Shown: positions 31,749-41,037, numbered from the stretch's first letter. The stretch: DNA of 64,000 bases from CANDOC01 sp965261725 (GCA_965261725.1 CBDHDU010000002.1:186001-250000), one strand, 5' to 3'. Program-made: numbers and translations. The notes: generated by a model not told the origin, from the letters alone.

Positions 31749-32567
31749 ATGACTTCTTCTTTCAAAATTGTCTGGTTTACTGACCCCCAGCTGATACCGG
31801 CAGGACGGATTAATTATGATATTGATCCGCTTGCCCGGCTCGAAGCTTGTATCAAACGCATTAAATCAGATCACCCGGATGCTGATGCCTGTGTTATTAC
31901 CGGAGACCTGACACACTGGGGCGAAGCAGAAGCTTTGCAGCTGTTGAAGGATCAGTTGGCAACGCTGAATATGCCGGTATACCTGATCCCCGGAAACCAT
32001 GATAACCGAAAAGATATACAGCAAATTTTTCCTGAATTACCCATCATGGATGAAGGCTTCGTTCAATATCGTATACCAGCCCACAATGCTCATATGATCT
32101 TTCTTGATACGCTGGATTCCGGTAAGCGAGGCGGCATTCTCTGTGCTGATCGTTTGAGCTGGCTTGAACGCCAGATAAAGCAAACAGAAGGCTCTATCTA
32201 CATCTTTATGCACCACCCGCCTTTTCCCGTGGGCATTCCCAATATGGATAAAGATGCACTGGCAAATGCGGATGATTTCTGGGCGTGTATTTCACCCTTT
32301 CAGGACAGAGTTAAACACCTGTTCTTTGGACATTTACACAGGCACATTAACGGCGTTTGGAATAACATCAGCTTTAGTTGTCTGCCTTCATTAGTGCATC
32401 AGACCCCACTGGAAATGCATAACGAAAAGCCGGGTTATGTATCACCTGAGCCCCCTGTCTTCGGCATTATCCAGCTCCAAAATGAAAATGTACTTGTACA
32501 CAGCCATGCTTTTCTGCACGATTCGCCTCAAATCAACAGCCGTACCTGTCAGCGTTATCAGCCATGA
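31749..32567 (+). CDS. CpdA/GpdQ-like metallophosphoesterase
   Basis: This 272-residue calcineurin-like phosphoesterase resembles 3',5'-cAMP phosphodiesterase CpdA and glycerophosphodiesterase GpdQ. Metal-site motifs are 'FTDPQL', 'VITGDLTHWGE', 'IPGNHDNRKDIQ', 'FMHHPP' and 'FFGHLHRHING'. In the first motif the usual DxH is DPQ, so one metal-ligand His is replaced by Gln. The other motifs are intact. The stop overlaps the next start (ATGA), so the two are coupled. Confidence 0.8.
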   Translation: MTSSFKIVWFTDPQLIPAGRINYDIDPLARLEACIKRIKSDHPDADACVITGDLTHWGEAEALQLLKDQLATLNMPVYLIPGNHDNRKDIQQIFPELPIMDEGFVQYRIPAHNAHMIFLDTLDSGKRGGILCADRLSWLERQIKQTEGSIYIFMHHPPFPVGIPNMDKDALANADDFWACISPFQDRVKHLFFGHLHRHINGVWNNISFSCLPSLVHQTPLEMHNEKPGYVSPEPPVFGIIQLQNENVLVHSHAFLHDSPQINSRTCQRYQP

Positions 32568-33223
32568 ATTCTGAAAAAGAACTGGAACAGTGGGAAAGTC
32601 GCCTCGCAGCAATTCTGGAACAAAACCTGGGAGATGATGCGTCTCATGATGTGCATCATGCGCATCGGGTCTGGCGGGTTGCACGTCAGATTGCCGAACA
32701 GGAATCCCGCTCATCCGATATGCTGACCATTCTGGCAGCCTGTTATATGCATGATGTGGTAACACTGCCGAAGGATCACCCTGAACGTTCAAGTGCGTCG
32801 CGCTTGGCAGCAAAAAAAGCACGGGAAATTCTGGCGCAGGAAAGCTTTCCGTCAGAATTGATTGATGGTGTTTGTCATGCTGTAACAGCACACAGCTTTT
32901 CAGCAGGTATTCCCACTGAAACCGTTGAAGCTGAAATCGTACAAGATGCTGACCGAATGGAAGCGCTTGGGGCTATCGGCTTGGCGCGAGTGTTTTACAC
33001 CTCGGGTCGTATGAAGCGGCAGATGTTTGATCCGGTTGATCCGTTAGCTAAAAACCGTGAGCTGGATGACCGGGAATATGCGCTTGATCATTTCCAGTGC
33101 AAACTGTTGAAGTTAGCTGACAGCATGAAAACCAACGCCGGGAAGGATATCGCCAGTGAAAGAACTGCATATCTTCAGCATTATATGGATACAGTATGCA
33201 AAGAGCTATTCATTGAGCCTTAA
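32564..33223 (+). CDS. HD domain phosphohydrolase (YedJ-like)
   Basis: This 219-residue protein has the HD superfamily metal motif: 'HDVHHAHRVWRVA' (about residues 28-40), 'ACYMHDVV' with the His-Asp pair (about 60-67), and 'VQDADRMEALGAIG' (about 126-139). These are typical of the YedJ group of small metal-dependent phosphohydrolases. The substrate is unknown. It overlaps the upstream phosphoesterase gene by four bases, suggesting a shared nucleotide-related job. Confidence 0.82.
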   Translation: MNSEKELEQWESRLAAILEQNLGDDASHDVHHAHRVWRVARQIAEQESRSSDMLTILAACYMHDVVTLPKDHPERSSASRLAAKKAREILAQESFPSELIDGVCHAVTAHSFSAGIPTETVEAEIVQDADRMEALGAIGLARVFYTSGRMKRQMFDPVDPLAKNRELDDREYALDHFQCKLLKLADSMKTNAGKDIASERTAYLQHYMDTVCKELFIEP

Positions 33224-33236
33224 TGAGTAGCTCTTT
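33200..33236 (+). terminator. Hairpin spanning the end of the HD gene
   Basis: AAAGAGCTATTCATT pairs with AATGAGTAGCTCTTT around a short loop, with one mismatch in the stem. The arms flank and include the TAA stop. Only three Ts follow, so termination would be modest; the A-rich other arm would let it act on the opposite strand too. Confidence 0.5.
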
Positions 33237-33301
33237 GCGTGTGAGCCAAGCGATGTTGGATGCTATGAAGTCCTTGAAACTCAATTTAATGGACTGTCTT
33301 C

Positions 33302-34531
33302 TCAATCCTCAAGTTTAAATACTCCACCTTCAACCTCCTTAGGAGATGCTAAAGGTGAGGGTGTTGTGACAGAAGAGCTACCATTTTGAATTTTTATCTC
33401 TGTATCTTCATATGCATGTGGGACTAGTCGCATATGTGTTTGGGCGGGAGCTGAAGAAGAAAGAGGTATTCCTCCTTTTCCTGTGCTGCTTTCTGTAGTT
33501 TCAGAGAGGCTGCTTGGTTGCTGTGACGGGGGCTGAGAAAGAGGTGATGAAGGAGGGGCTTGCTGCTCTTCCTCTGTAGCCGCTATTTGTTGAAGGATGT
33601 TGGAAGCTGCGATTGTGTAGATTAGCAGACCATCATACACAGGGTAGCTAAAACTAACAGGGGGGATTGTAACGGCTTCATTTGGTGGTAATGATGCGTG
33701 GGCTATCATGAGTCCTTTATCAGTCGATAGTGTAGTCACTGGGATTTTGAATGTGGCTTCACCAACGCAACAACTCAGAATTTCTCGTTCACCATTCCTG
33801 AGTACTTGGCTATAGCCGGAAAGGTAGCGTTGATCAGGAACCAGCCAGGAAACGCCATTCATTGATAGCTCTGGTAACGATAGTAAATTTTGAATTTGTT
33901 CTAGTGATATGGTCGCTAATGCCAGCCAGGGAATTCTAATACGGGTAAGTGATTCGAAAAATATCTCGTATCTTTCGGGTTGTAAATTTTCGGATTTAGG
34001 TGTTAAGCCAAAGGACTCAATTGAAGGGACTTCAATACTAGCTTTTCGTAGCATTTCTTCTACTGTAGATAATTCATAGGAGCAGCCAGCTTTCGCCTCT
34101 AAGTGGTGATATAATCTATCAGGCTTTTGATGATATCTTGAAATTACATAAAAGCTTTGCTCTGCTGAACTTCTACTTATTGAATCAAAATATGAATATT
34201 GCCAAATTAATTCTTCTGGATTTAGTGAAAATCTTCGAAATAAGCATAATCCAAGGTTGAATCCTTTCCAATAATGTTCTTTTACTTCCTGAACACCTTC
34301 TTCTTTTAGTTTTAGTTTCATTATCATGCTATAAGGCATGGATGGTGAATTATTACCACTGGTTTTCTTTTTGACATGGTATGTAATATCGACGGTACCT
34401 ACCTCGATACTTTTATGTTTACTTTTAAATGGTTTGTATACTAATAAATAAGGATATGTAATAGCTGCTACAGAATATGAAGAGATGATTAATATTAATG
34501 CGCTGCATATTAATTGCTTCATTTTTTTCAT
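33302..34531 (-). CDS. Unknown secreted protein with Pro/Ser-rich C-terminus
   Basis: This 409-residue protein has a clear signal peptide ('LICSALILIISSYSVAA', about residues 7-23), so it leaves the cytoplasm. Residues 40 to about 315 look like a folded beta-rich domain with several Cys. From about 320 it turns into a low-complexity Pro/Ser/Gln tail. I recognise no family. The gene is more AT-rich than its neighbours and stands alone between the HD gene and an insertion sequence, which suggests acquired DNA. Confidence 0.65.
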   Translation of the reverse strand: MKKMKQLICSALILIISSYSVAAITYPYLLVYKPFKSKHKSIEVGTVDITYHVKKKTSGNNSPSMPYSMIMKLKLKEEGVQEVKEHYWKGFNLGLCLFRRFSLNPEELIWQYSYFDSISRSSAEQSFYVISRYHQKPDRLYHHLEAKAGCSYELSTVEEMLRKASIEVPSIESFGLTPKSENLQPERYEIFFESLTRIRIPWLALATISLEQIQNLLSLPELSMNGVSWLVPDQRYLSGYSQVLRNGEREILSCCVGEATFKIPVTTLSTDKGLMIAHASLPPNEAVTIPPVSFSYPVYDGLLIYTIAASNILQQIAATEEEQQAPPSSPLSQPPSQQPSSLSETTESSTGKGGIPLSSSAPAQTHMRLVPHAYEDTEIKIQNGSSSVTTPSPLASPKEVEGGVFKLED

Positions 34532-34747
34532 GAAAAGTTAAATTGATTTTTGATTTCTATGATTGCTTGAATGATAGCAAATTGATTTGTTTTTTATCTT
34601 ATTTAAAGAGTTTTACTTCTAATAAAAACATAGGTAATCAATTCAAAAATGAAGGATTTATTTCTCTATTTTCCTTATTTTATCTTTAGATAAAACATAT
34701 GCTATTTTGTTTCTTTGTTGTATGTATCCTTGTGAGAGAGACCTTTC

Positions 34748-34840
34748 ATGCTATCTAAGTTTTATGCCTCGAATATTTTTTGGAATAAGACATTTTTACG
34801 ACTTATTGTCAGTATCCTGTTTATTTCACCTATCTATGTA
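34748..34840 (+). pseudogene. 5' fragment of a small periplasmic protein gene split by an insertion sequence
   Basis: An ATG at 34748, after GAGAGAG, opens 31 codons with a hydrophobic signal-peptide core ('FLRLIVSILFISPIYV'). The frame runs straight into the insertion sequence at 34841. The last two codons, TAT GTA, are the target duplication. Removing the element and one TATGTA copy joins this frame to the fragment at 36569-36931, giving a 149-residue protein. Confidence 0.75.
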
Positions 34841-36568
34841 GTGCCTGTCAGAAAACGCATGAACTATAGCTGCCTGTGTTAATGAGTCACTGTTAGGTGG
34901 ATCATTTGAGTTTGCTGTTCAATCAATGCAGCGGTTTTCAGTCACAATTGTTCAAAAAATGTTCAAAACCTTCACTCCGTAGATGTCAGTAAGCCTCACG
35001 ACATGCATGATCTGAACGAACACCGGATTACCAAACCATCAACAGGCGACTATTGCCGATCCCTTTCCAACAGCACTTTGCCCAGACGCTGCAGGTTATT
35101 TGCCACAACAGCCAGCGAAACATAACGCTTGAAGGCATCCAGCCCTTTATCCGGACATTTATCCAGACCATGGGCTTCCAGAGCATTAATATCCGACTCA
35201 ACAGCAGAGTGCTGTCGTTTTGCACGGACAAACGCCAGGTGTGATTCCCGTTTTTTGTCCTCTAACGACATCTTTCCTTTTTTAGGTAGTACAGCCCTGT
35301 CCAGCAAGTTTTCCAGTTTTACAAGATTATCCGGACTCCAGAACCCCTTGTCGTAGCTGACTTGACTCAAGACTGGAAAGCGCTCTTTGGCTCCCTTGGC
35401 CATAGGAACCGTTACCTGGTCGTCCGTTTGCTTTTCCATGACCTGGTGGTGAAGCGTAAAGCCGAACTGATCCTGCAACACACAAACACGCAAGCCCAGT
35501 TCAACCGGTACGCCCGCCTTGCCTTTGCTGACCCACTCGGTATGAGGTTCAAACAGCGAAAAGATTTTCTCTGCATGCGGTATGGTTTCATGCTCAATGA
35601 CCCGCCGATGAATCAGACTAACCTGATGTTTGGCATGCAGCAGATAGTAGCTGAGCGCTTCAAGGCGTGGTTCATCAGGTTGATGCTTTGTCAGCACGGA
35701 GTACGTTACATCGGCCATCCGAATGATTTTCAGGCTGAGCTTCAGGTACTCAATATGCGCCATTTCAATGTCATGCTGTCGTTTGCTTTTTTGTAACTCG
35801 TCAGCTGACGTAGAGTGCTTCAGGTTACGCACTGTATGGTAAAGCTTCTTATGCTGCCGCTGCAGGTAGCGATGCTGTCGCCAGCCGGGGAGTTTGTGCT
35901 CATGAGCTGAAGCCGAAGCAAACTCAATGATTTTACGACAAGCATCGCTCAGCAAGTTAATGTCGGTGGGGAAATGGACATTGGTTTTTACGACAAACGA
36001 ATCGGCACGGCCATGTAACGGTTCGCTCTTTTTTTTTACCAGCGAGTGCCCTGCCGCAACGACAACCTGATTGATCTGATCCAGCACCTGCGGGGTAAAC
36101 AGGCTGATATTATCCTGCAACGTCTGTATATGGTAGGTGTGCGTGCAATAAGGGCCATGTCCGAGCATCTGACGCAAAGTGCCGTGTTCATTGGCCAGTT
36201 CCTGCAAACGGTCATAATCGCAATTGATCACCAGGCGGAGGGTGCCAAACACGAGTATTCTCCAGAGTTCCATCCCGGGGCGACCGTTGTTTTGGTCAGA
36301 TAGAATCATGGAGTCGAGTACCTGAAAGACCTGCTGTCTCAGCTCTGGCGTTGTGTAAATGTGCTGCAATGCTCGCAGGATACGAGGGATATCGTCTCTG
36401 GACTTGGGGTTAAACTGGACGGATGAGATATCGACTTCACCCAGCTGCATTTGTGGATTGATGGTCTGGCGCATAAATTTGAAAAACAGCCTGTTTTGGA
36501 AAATCTTCAATAGTTATATTTGGTTGCAGGCTGCTATTTTCAAGGTTTGAGGGTTTTCGGACAGGCAC
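34841..36568 (-). mobile_element. Complete insertion sequence, ISNCY-like, with 6-bp target duplication
   Basis: The 1728-bp element is bounded by inverted repeats beginning GTGCCTGTC (left GTGCCTGTCAGAAAAC, right end read inward GTGCCTGTCCGAAAAC). The 6-bp direct repeat TATGTA flanks it at 34835-34840 and 36569-36574. It carries one transposase gene on the minus strand. Intact ends and duplication imply a recent insertion. The family name is from resemblance of the transposase. Confidence 0.88.
35050..36510 (-). CDS. Transposase, ISNCY-like
   Basis: This 486-residue transposase fills the element. 'GRPGMELWRILVFGTLRLVINCDYDRLQELANEHGTLRQMLGHG' (about residues 76-119) is typical of a group usually labelled ISNCY. 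Acidic residues of a DDE-type core are likely in 'HGRADSFVVKTNVHFPTD' and 'VSYDKGFWSPDN'. Translation may really start at the Met at residue 14 (36471), which begins the conserved part. It is intact, so the element could be mobile. Confidence 0.85.
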   Translation of the reverse strand: MKIFQNRLFFKFMRQTINPQMQLGEVDISSVQFNPKSRDDIPRILRALQHIYTTPELRQQVFQVLDSMILSDQNNGRPGMELWRILVFGTLRLVINCDYDRLQELANEHGTLRQMLGHGPYCTHTYHIQTLQDNISLFTPQVLDQINQVVVAAGHSLVKKKSEPLHGRADSFVVKTNVHFPTDINLLSDACRKIIEFASASAHEHKLPGWRQHRYLQRQHKKLYHTVRNLKHSTSADELQKSKRQHDIEMAHIEYLKLSLKIIRMADVTYSVLTKHQPDEPRLEALSYYLLHAKHQVSLIHRRVIEHETIPHAEKIFSLFEPHTEWVSKGKAGVPVELGLRVCVLQDQFGFTLHHQVMEKQTDDQVTVPMAKGAKERFPVLSQVSYDKGFWSPDNLVKLENLLDRAVLPKKGKMSLEDKKRESHLAFVRAKRQHSAVESDINALEAHGLDKCPDKGLDAFKRYVSLAVVANNLQRLGKVLLERDRQ

Positions 36569-36931
36569 TATGTAACAGCAGAGCAAGAGTTCAGCGAAGA
36601 ACAGATAAATACGTTTAAAGAACGAATAGAGGAAGTTAGGGAGCGCCTAAGCCTGTCACCGGAACAGAAAGAAAAGGTGACACCGATTCTGAAAGACAGT
36701 GCTGAGAAACGTATGGAGGTATTGAAATCTTTCGGTTTTGAAAGGGATAAACCCAAGCCAGACCTGTCTTTTCGTGAGAAGCGTGAGCTGGGTGGGAAGA
36801 TGAAAGATATCCGCGAAGAGACAGAAAAAGAACTCAGCAAGTTCCTGTCTGACAAACAAATGGATGTCTATCGCGAAATTCAGGAAGAAAGCCGGGATAA
36901 GTTTCGGGAGCGAATGCAAGAGAGGGGATAA
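36569..36931 (+). pseudogene. 3' fragment of the split periplasmic protein gene (Spy/CpxP-like)
   Basis: The frame is open from the target duplication to a stop at 36931. The product is very charged and helical: 'RERLSLSPEQKEKVTPILKDSAEKRMEV' and 'LSKFLSDKQMDVYREIQEESRDKFRERM' resemble the LTxxQ-type helices of Spy/CpxP periplasmic chaperones. A GTG at 36677 could start a short separate product, but the match to the 5' fragment shows it is the rest of one gene. Confidence 0.72.
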
Positions 36932-36959
36932 GCTTAAATTGAGGTGTTAATCTTTTACC

Positions 36960-36994
36960 GCCATAACCCTGTTAGGGCAGAGTTATGGCAATAT
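36960..36994. terminator. Hairpin between the split gene and psd
   Basis: GCCATAAC (36960-36967) pairs with GTTATGGC (36982-36989), followed by AATATTTT. It lies between two convergent genes and probably ends transcription of the plus-strand one. Confidence 0.55.
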
Positions 36995-37016
36995 TTTCAT
37001 AGCAAAGGAGTGTTAC

Positions 37017-37907
37017 TTATTCGTCGCTGGTTTTGGCTTCAGTTACAGAGGTAACAGGTTCCGCCATCGGCTGACCCATGCGTACAGGCTGACCGGCGGA
37101 AAGACCTTCCAACCATTCAATCTGATCTTTGCCGTACAGCATAATCACGGTAGAGCCCAGTTTGAAACGACCCATTTCATCGCCACGCTTGAGTTTGATC
37201 TGGCGGCGGCCATTACGTGTGTAGTCAAAATCTTTCAGTACACGGCGTGGCGGAGTTACCAGTCCTGCCCAAACAGTTTCAATACTGGCAACGATCATTG
37301 CACCGACCAGAATCATGGCGACCGGGCCATTATCGGTATCAAAAATGCAGACAACCCGTTCATTACGTGCAAACAGGCCCGGTACATTTTCAGCGGTAGC
37401 CTGATTTACTGAGAACAGACGACCAGGAACGTAAGTCATGCTGCGCAGGGTGCCTTCAACTGGCATATGTACGCGGTGGTAGTCTTTGGGTGACAGGTAT
37501 ACGGTGGCAAATTTACCTTCCATAAATTCGTCTGCGAGTTCAGTGTTGCCACCCAGCAATGCGGTCAGGCTGTAATCATGACCTTTAGCCTGAAAAATAC
37601 GTCCCAGTCTGATATCACCCAGCTGGCTGATGGCACCATCAGTAGGGCAGCTATGCAGTGCTGTATCTTCCGGCTGTGGGCGTGCGCCTTCTTTCAGAGG
37701 ACGGGTGAAGAAATCATTGAAATGCGCATAAGCAGTCAGGTCTGGTTCCTGTGCTTCACCCATATCAACTTTAAAATGACCGGCAAAACCTTTGATCAGG
37801 GCATTTTTGAAACCGGTCATGGTGCATTCAGCAAAACCATGCACGGCACGGGAAATCATGTGGTGAGGCAGAATATGCTGAATCGACGCAAAAAGTTTTC
37901 CGTTCAC
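37017..37907 (-). CDS. psd: Phosphatidylserine decarboxylase proenzyme
   Basis: This 296-residue enzyme turns phosphatidylserine into phosphatidylethanolamine. The self-cleavage motif LGST is at about residues 251-254 ('RFKLGSTVIMLYG'), where the Ser becomes the pyruvoyl group. Catalytic 'YLSPKDYHRVHMPVEG' is about 136-151. It completes the pathway begun by pssA at 17146. In E. coli psd neighbours rsgA and orn; here the same genes are nearby but separated by accessory DNA. Confidence 0.95.
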   Translation of the reverse strand: MNGKLFASIQHILPHHMISRAVHGFAECTMTGFKNALIKGFAGHFKVDMGEAQEPDLTAYAHFNDFFTRPLKEGARPQPEDTALHSCPTDGAISQLGDIRLGRIFQAKGHDYSLTALLGGNTELADEFMEGKFATVYLSPKDYHRVHMPVEGTLRSMTYVPGRLFSVNQATAENVPGLFARNERVVCIFDTDNGPVAMILVGAMIVASIETVWAGLVTPPRRVLKDFDYTRNGRRQIKLKRGDEMGRFKLGSTVIMLYGKDQIEWLEGLSAGQPVRMGQPMAEPVTSVTEAKTSDE

Positions 37908-38108
37908 GCGTTGCTCTTCATTTAATAATCGTGTGACCGGGCATTGTATCCAACCCGGGTAGGTGAAGAAATACGGTAGGAGATATTCTGCTTCAGGAAA
38001 ATGTTATTCCTTGTAGGGGAAACAGTAACCAGATATAGGTGTTGTCAGTATCTGGTTACAACAGATTGTGGCTATCTTGCTTTTGCTCAGGGTGTCAGTA
38101 GTGACATA

Positions 38109-38924
38109 TTACTGTTCAATCGGGGTATCTGGCCGGTTACCCCATTCTGACCAGGAACCGTCATAAGCCCTTATTTTCTTGTAGCCCAAAGCTTTGGCAA
38201 CCAGATAGGTATAGCCGGAACGGTGGTGAGTCTGACAGTGGGTAATAACTTCTTTGTCCAAAGTTATTCCCAGTTCTTCAAGCTCAGGCTGAACATTGGT
38301 GCGCATCCGGAAGCTGCGCTGCATATCCATACTGCGCGTCCATTCATGATTAACTGCACCAGGGATATGTCCACCGCGTTGTGCCAGCACTCGCTCACCC
38401 GAGTATTCGGCAGGGGAGCGGGCATCCCAGATTACGGTGTTCGGATTATCCAGCTGCTCGATAATATATTCTGCCGAAGCAATAACATCGTGATTAATGG
38501 TTATGGACGGATTGGTTGGCTCTATTGTGGGTACGCTGTTACTGATTGGATGCTTGTCATCCAGCCAGGCACGAATACCGCCGTTCAGACAGGAATAGTT
38601 TTTGTGGCCAATCACATCCAGTGTCCAGATAAACCGGCCAGCCCAGCCACCGCCTTCATCGTCGTACACCACAATATGCAGGTCATCATGTAATCCAATC
38701 TGGTTGAATAATGCCTGAAGCTGTTCTGCGGAAGGTAATTGCCCTGTCGCCGGAGGCATACCACTGATCAGGTGTCTCGGCTCGACATGAATGGCACCGG
38801 GAATATGCAGTTGCTGATAAAGCTGATGGTTACACAGATCAATAACGCGCAGGTTGGGTTCACGCAGTAGCGGTTCCAGCTGCTCGGGCTCGATCATCAG
38901 GGGCAGGTCTTTGAGTGTTGTCAT
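38109..38924 (-). CDS. sseA: Thiosulfate/3-mercaptopyruvate sulfurtransferase (two rhodanese domains)
   Basis: This protein of about 271 residues has two rhodanese domains. The N-terminal one ('LRVIDLCNHQLYQQLHIPGAIHVEP') is inactive, and the C-terminal one carries the sulfur-accepting Cys in 'VITHCQTHHRSGYTYL' (Cys about residue 229). The hinge 'IWDARSPAEYSGERVLAQRGGHIPGAVNHEW' is typical. The start at 38924 (MTTLKDLP) is preferred to 38957 because the longer version adds unmatched residues. It lies upstream of psd on the same strand. Confidence 0.85.
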   Translation of the reverse strand: MTTLKDLPLMIEPEQLEPLLREPNLRVIDLCNHQLYQQLHIPGAIHVEPRHLISGMPPATGQLPSAEQLQALFNQIGLHDDLHIVVYDDEGGGWAGRFIWTLDVIGHKNYSCLNGGIRAWLDDKHPISNSVPTIEPTNPSITINHDVIASAEYIIEQLDNPNTVIWDARSPAEYSGERVLAQRGGHIPGAVNHEWTRSMDMQRSFRMRTNVQPELEELGITLDKEVITHCQTHHRSGYTYLVAKALGYKKIRAYDGSWSEWGNRPDTPIEQ

Positions 38925-39056
38925 TATACTTCGATCCTGTTGGAGCTGATGAATCAATATTATGTTTATATCCAGCGATTCTAGAGCGACGAAGCAGTGA
39001 CGTGAAGCTGAATTTTTATAATGAAGTCTGATAAGGCCGTTAGAAACAGCGATAAG

Positions 39057-39350
39057 TCACCCAACCAGCACGGTAGGTGCTCCCATAATGACTGCTCCGC
39101 CACTGGTTCCTACCATATCGCCAATAAAGCCTAACGGCATACCGCAGACAATGATATTGGGTAAACCCATCTGAATTGTGGGTGGGTTGCCACACATAGC
39201 GCACAGGCAAGGCTGATTCATCACGGCGGCAGGCAGGCCATCAATAATGCAGGTGATGGGCAGGGGCAGCACTGGTCCGCCGACGTGGGGTACCGGGCCT
39301 TCGAATTTGGGGCATAGGGTCATATCGGTCATTCTGGCGGCGGGGAACAT
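39057..39350 (-). CDS. PAAR-like domain protein
   Basis: This 97-residue protein resembles PAAR-like spike tips (DUF4150 type): 'PAARMTDMTLCPKFEGPVPHVGGPVLP' at the N-terminus, regular short beta turns, and several Cys and His that could bind metal. Such proteins sharpen the VgrG spike of type VI secretion systems and often sit beside toxin genes. No VgrG or other type VI gene is in the window, and no effector is fused. Two secreted unknown proteins are encoded nearby on the opposite strand. Confidence 0.72.
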   Translation of the reverse strand: MFPAARMTDMTLCPKFEGPVPHVGGPVLPLPITCIIDGLPAAVMNQPCLCAMCGNPPTIQMGLPNIIVCGMPLGFIGDMVGTSGGAVIMGAPTVLVG

Positions 39351-39530
39351 GGCTAAAACCTCATAAAGCCTTATTCAGATTCTAGCGGTATTTTGGTGTC
39401 TTGCTGCTTCAGGAACTTAAGCGTGATTTTGATTGTCATTTGTCTGGTACAACAATATATAAAAATTACGTGTTTATCTGTCTGGTCGAAATCCATTTAT
39501 TGAGCTCAAGGCAATTAAGAGGTGGTATTA

Positions 39531-40937
39531 ATGAAAATAAATCACATATTTATGCGTTATGTGCAGCTCTTTAGATTCTTAATGCTGTTGGCATTATTGT
39601 TGTGCGGTACTGCCTATGCTGCACATTATAATGTCGTAACTTATATGGGCCACAGTCAGGTCTTTATGTTTGTTGTAGCCGATGACGGAGAAGTACAGGC
39701 CAGTAGCATAAAAGGTTGTGGTGAAGATGGTTATTTGTGGGGTGACCCTTCTAATATGGCTTGCAATAACTCACCAGTTATTGTCTTTAATGAAGCGCTA
39801 AAGGATATTTCGGGCAAGTGGAAACTGATGTCTGAAGCTGATACCTGTTCAGCTTATGTTGGTATTGCAGCAAAGTATTTCTATGCTGATGGCTTGGCCA
39901 CGCTAACTGCTGATCCAGTAACAGAGTGCGTTAATGGTTACCCTGAGGATACACAGGCAGTATTAAAGCGTGATGTAGCAGGTCAGCCGCTGAAAAAAGA
40001 TGAGCGATTCAAAAGGATTTTTTCAGGGCTTATTGAGGAAAGACTAAATAAACTAAAAGTAGATAAAATTGTTCTTGATGATGAGCATGTACTCATCAGA
40101 AAAATGGCTGAAGATCTCACAGGTAAAGATTGTTTTGACTTATTTCATAGTGCAACGTGTGGAGTTCCGTATTATTACAGGAAAGGTGTAATTACTGCTG
40201 TAACGTTACCAGCAGAAGATCAAAAAGCATGTGGGCACTTCGAACTTGGTTTTTTAAGCAGAAAGCACTGTGTTGAAGTTGCCAATATTGAAGAAAAAGA
40301 GCTGAAAACAATTGAGAGCGGTGACCGATATATAAAAGAAAAAGGTACGCCGTTCCAGAAAGCAGTGAATGCTGACGGTTATGTGCGTGATTATCATCAG
40401 TATCCTGCAGAAGCAGAAAAAAGGAACTGGAATCATAAAAAATTCCCTAATAAGCATTGCTTTCATCGCTGGATGTATGCAGGAAAAAGCTTCATGGTAC
40501 TTACGGATGTGACTAAGGGCTTTGGTATGAATGAGTTTGGTACCAGAATATTGACGACCTGCACCGGGGCCAATAAAGATTACTGCTGTGACTCTGCGAG
40601 TAATACCGCATTTGTAACTTCTGACTTATACGAAGAGGCAAAGAAAGAAGCAGTAAGGCAGGTATGTGATTATCCACTTCAGTCGATGGCTAAAGTTATA
40701 ACACGTGATTTCAGGTCGAATGGAGAAAGCAGTAGTTATCCATCTGTAACTGATACCTCAGAAGCTTGCCCTATTGTAATTGCTGGTGAGTTTTCATATG
40801 CCTTGCCAGACATGCAGGGAATGCTTGTTGAAAAACTCGATGATTATGACAAGGGTAGAGTTCGGGTCATCGCGGGTGATGAGTTCCTGAGACGCTTACC
40901 CATAGCAGGCGTAAACTTGCTGAAGGAAGTTAGATAA
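39531..40937 (+). CDS. Unknown secreted protein, Cys-rich
   Basis: This protein of about 468 residues has a signal peptide ending TAYAAH (after 'FLMLLALLLCG'). The mature part contains many Cys, suggesting disulfides. I recognise no family. Its last ~50 residues ('IVIAGEFSYALPDM' to 'VIAGDEFLRRLPIAG') recur in the next gene, so they form a reusable module. The ATG at 39531 follows AGAGGTGG; the GTG at 39522 lies inside that ribosome site. It ends in a terminator. Confidence 0.68.
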   Translation: MKINHIFMRYVQLFRFLMLLALLLCGTAYAAHYNVVTYMGHSQVFMFVVADDGEVQASSIKGCGEDGYLWGDPSNMACNNSPVIVFNEALKDISGKWKLMSEADTCSAYVGIAAKYFYADGLATLTADPVTECVNGYPEDTQAVLKRDVAGQPLKKDERFKRIFSGLIEERLNKLKVDKIVLDDEHVLIRKMAEDLTGKDCFDLFHSATCGVPYYYRKGVITAVTLPAEDQKACGHFELGFLSRKHCVEVANIEEKELKTIESGDRYIKEKGTPFQKAVNADGYVRDYHQYPAEAEKRNWNHKKFPNKHCFHRWMYAGKSFMVLTDVTKGFGMNEFGTRILTTCTGANKDYCCDSASNTAFVTSDLYEEAKKEAVRQVCDYPLQSMAKVITRDFRSNGESSSYPSVTDTSEACPIVIAGEFSYALPDMQGMLVEKLDDYDKGRVRVIAGDEFLRRLPIAGVNLLKEVR

Positions 40938-40957
40938 GTCTACTGAGTAGTTTACTG

Positions 40958-40991
40958 AAAGCCTGATCAAAGCAATTTGATCAGGCTTTTT
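40958..40991 (+). terminator. Rho-independent terminator
   Basis: A perfect 14-bp stem joins AAAGCCTGATCAAA and TTTGATCAGGCTTT around a four-base loop, followed by more Ts. It ends the secreted-protein gene at 39531. Confidence 0.9.
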
Positions 40992-41037
40992 AGTTTGATT
41001 GGTAAGTTGTTGGTTAGAATATTTTTCACAGGCACAA

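Noticed and set aside
36677..36931. A separate 84-residue gene after the first insertion sequence
   Set aside because: The frame extends upstream to the target duplication and joins the signal-peptide fragment left of the element, so it is the 3' part of a split gene.
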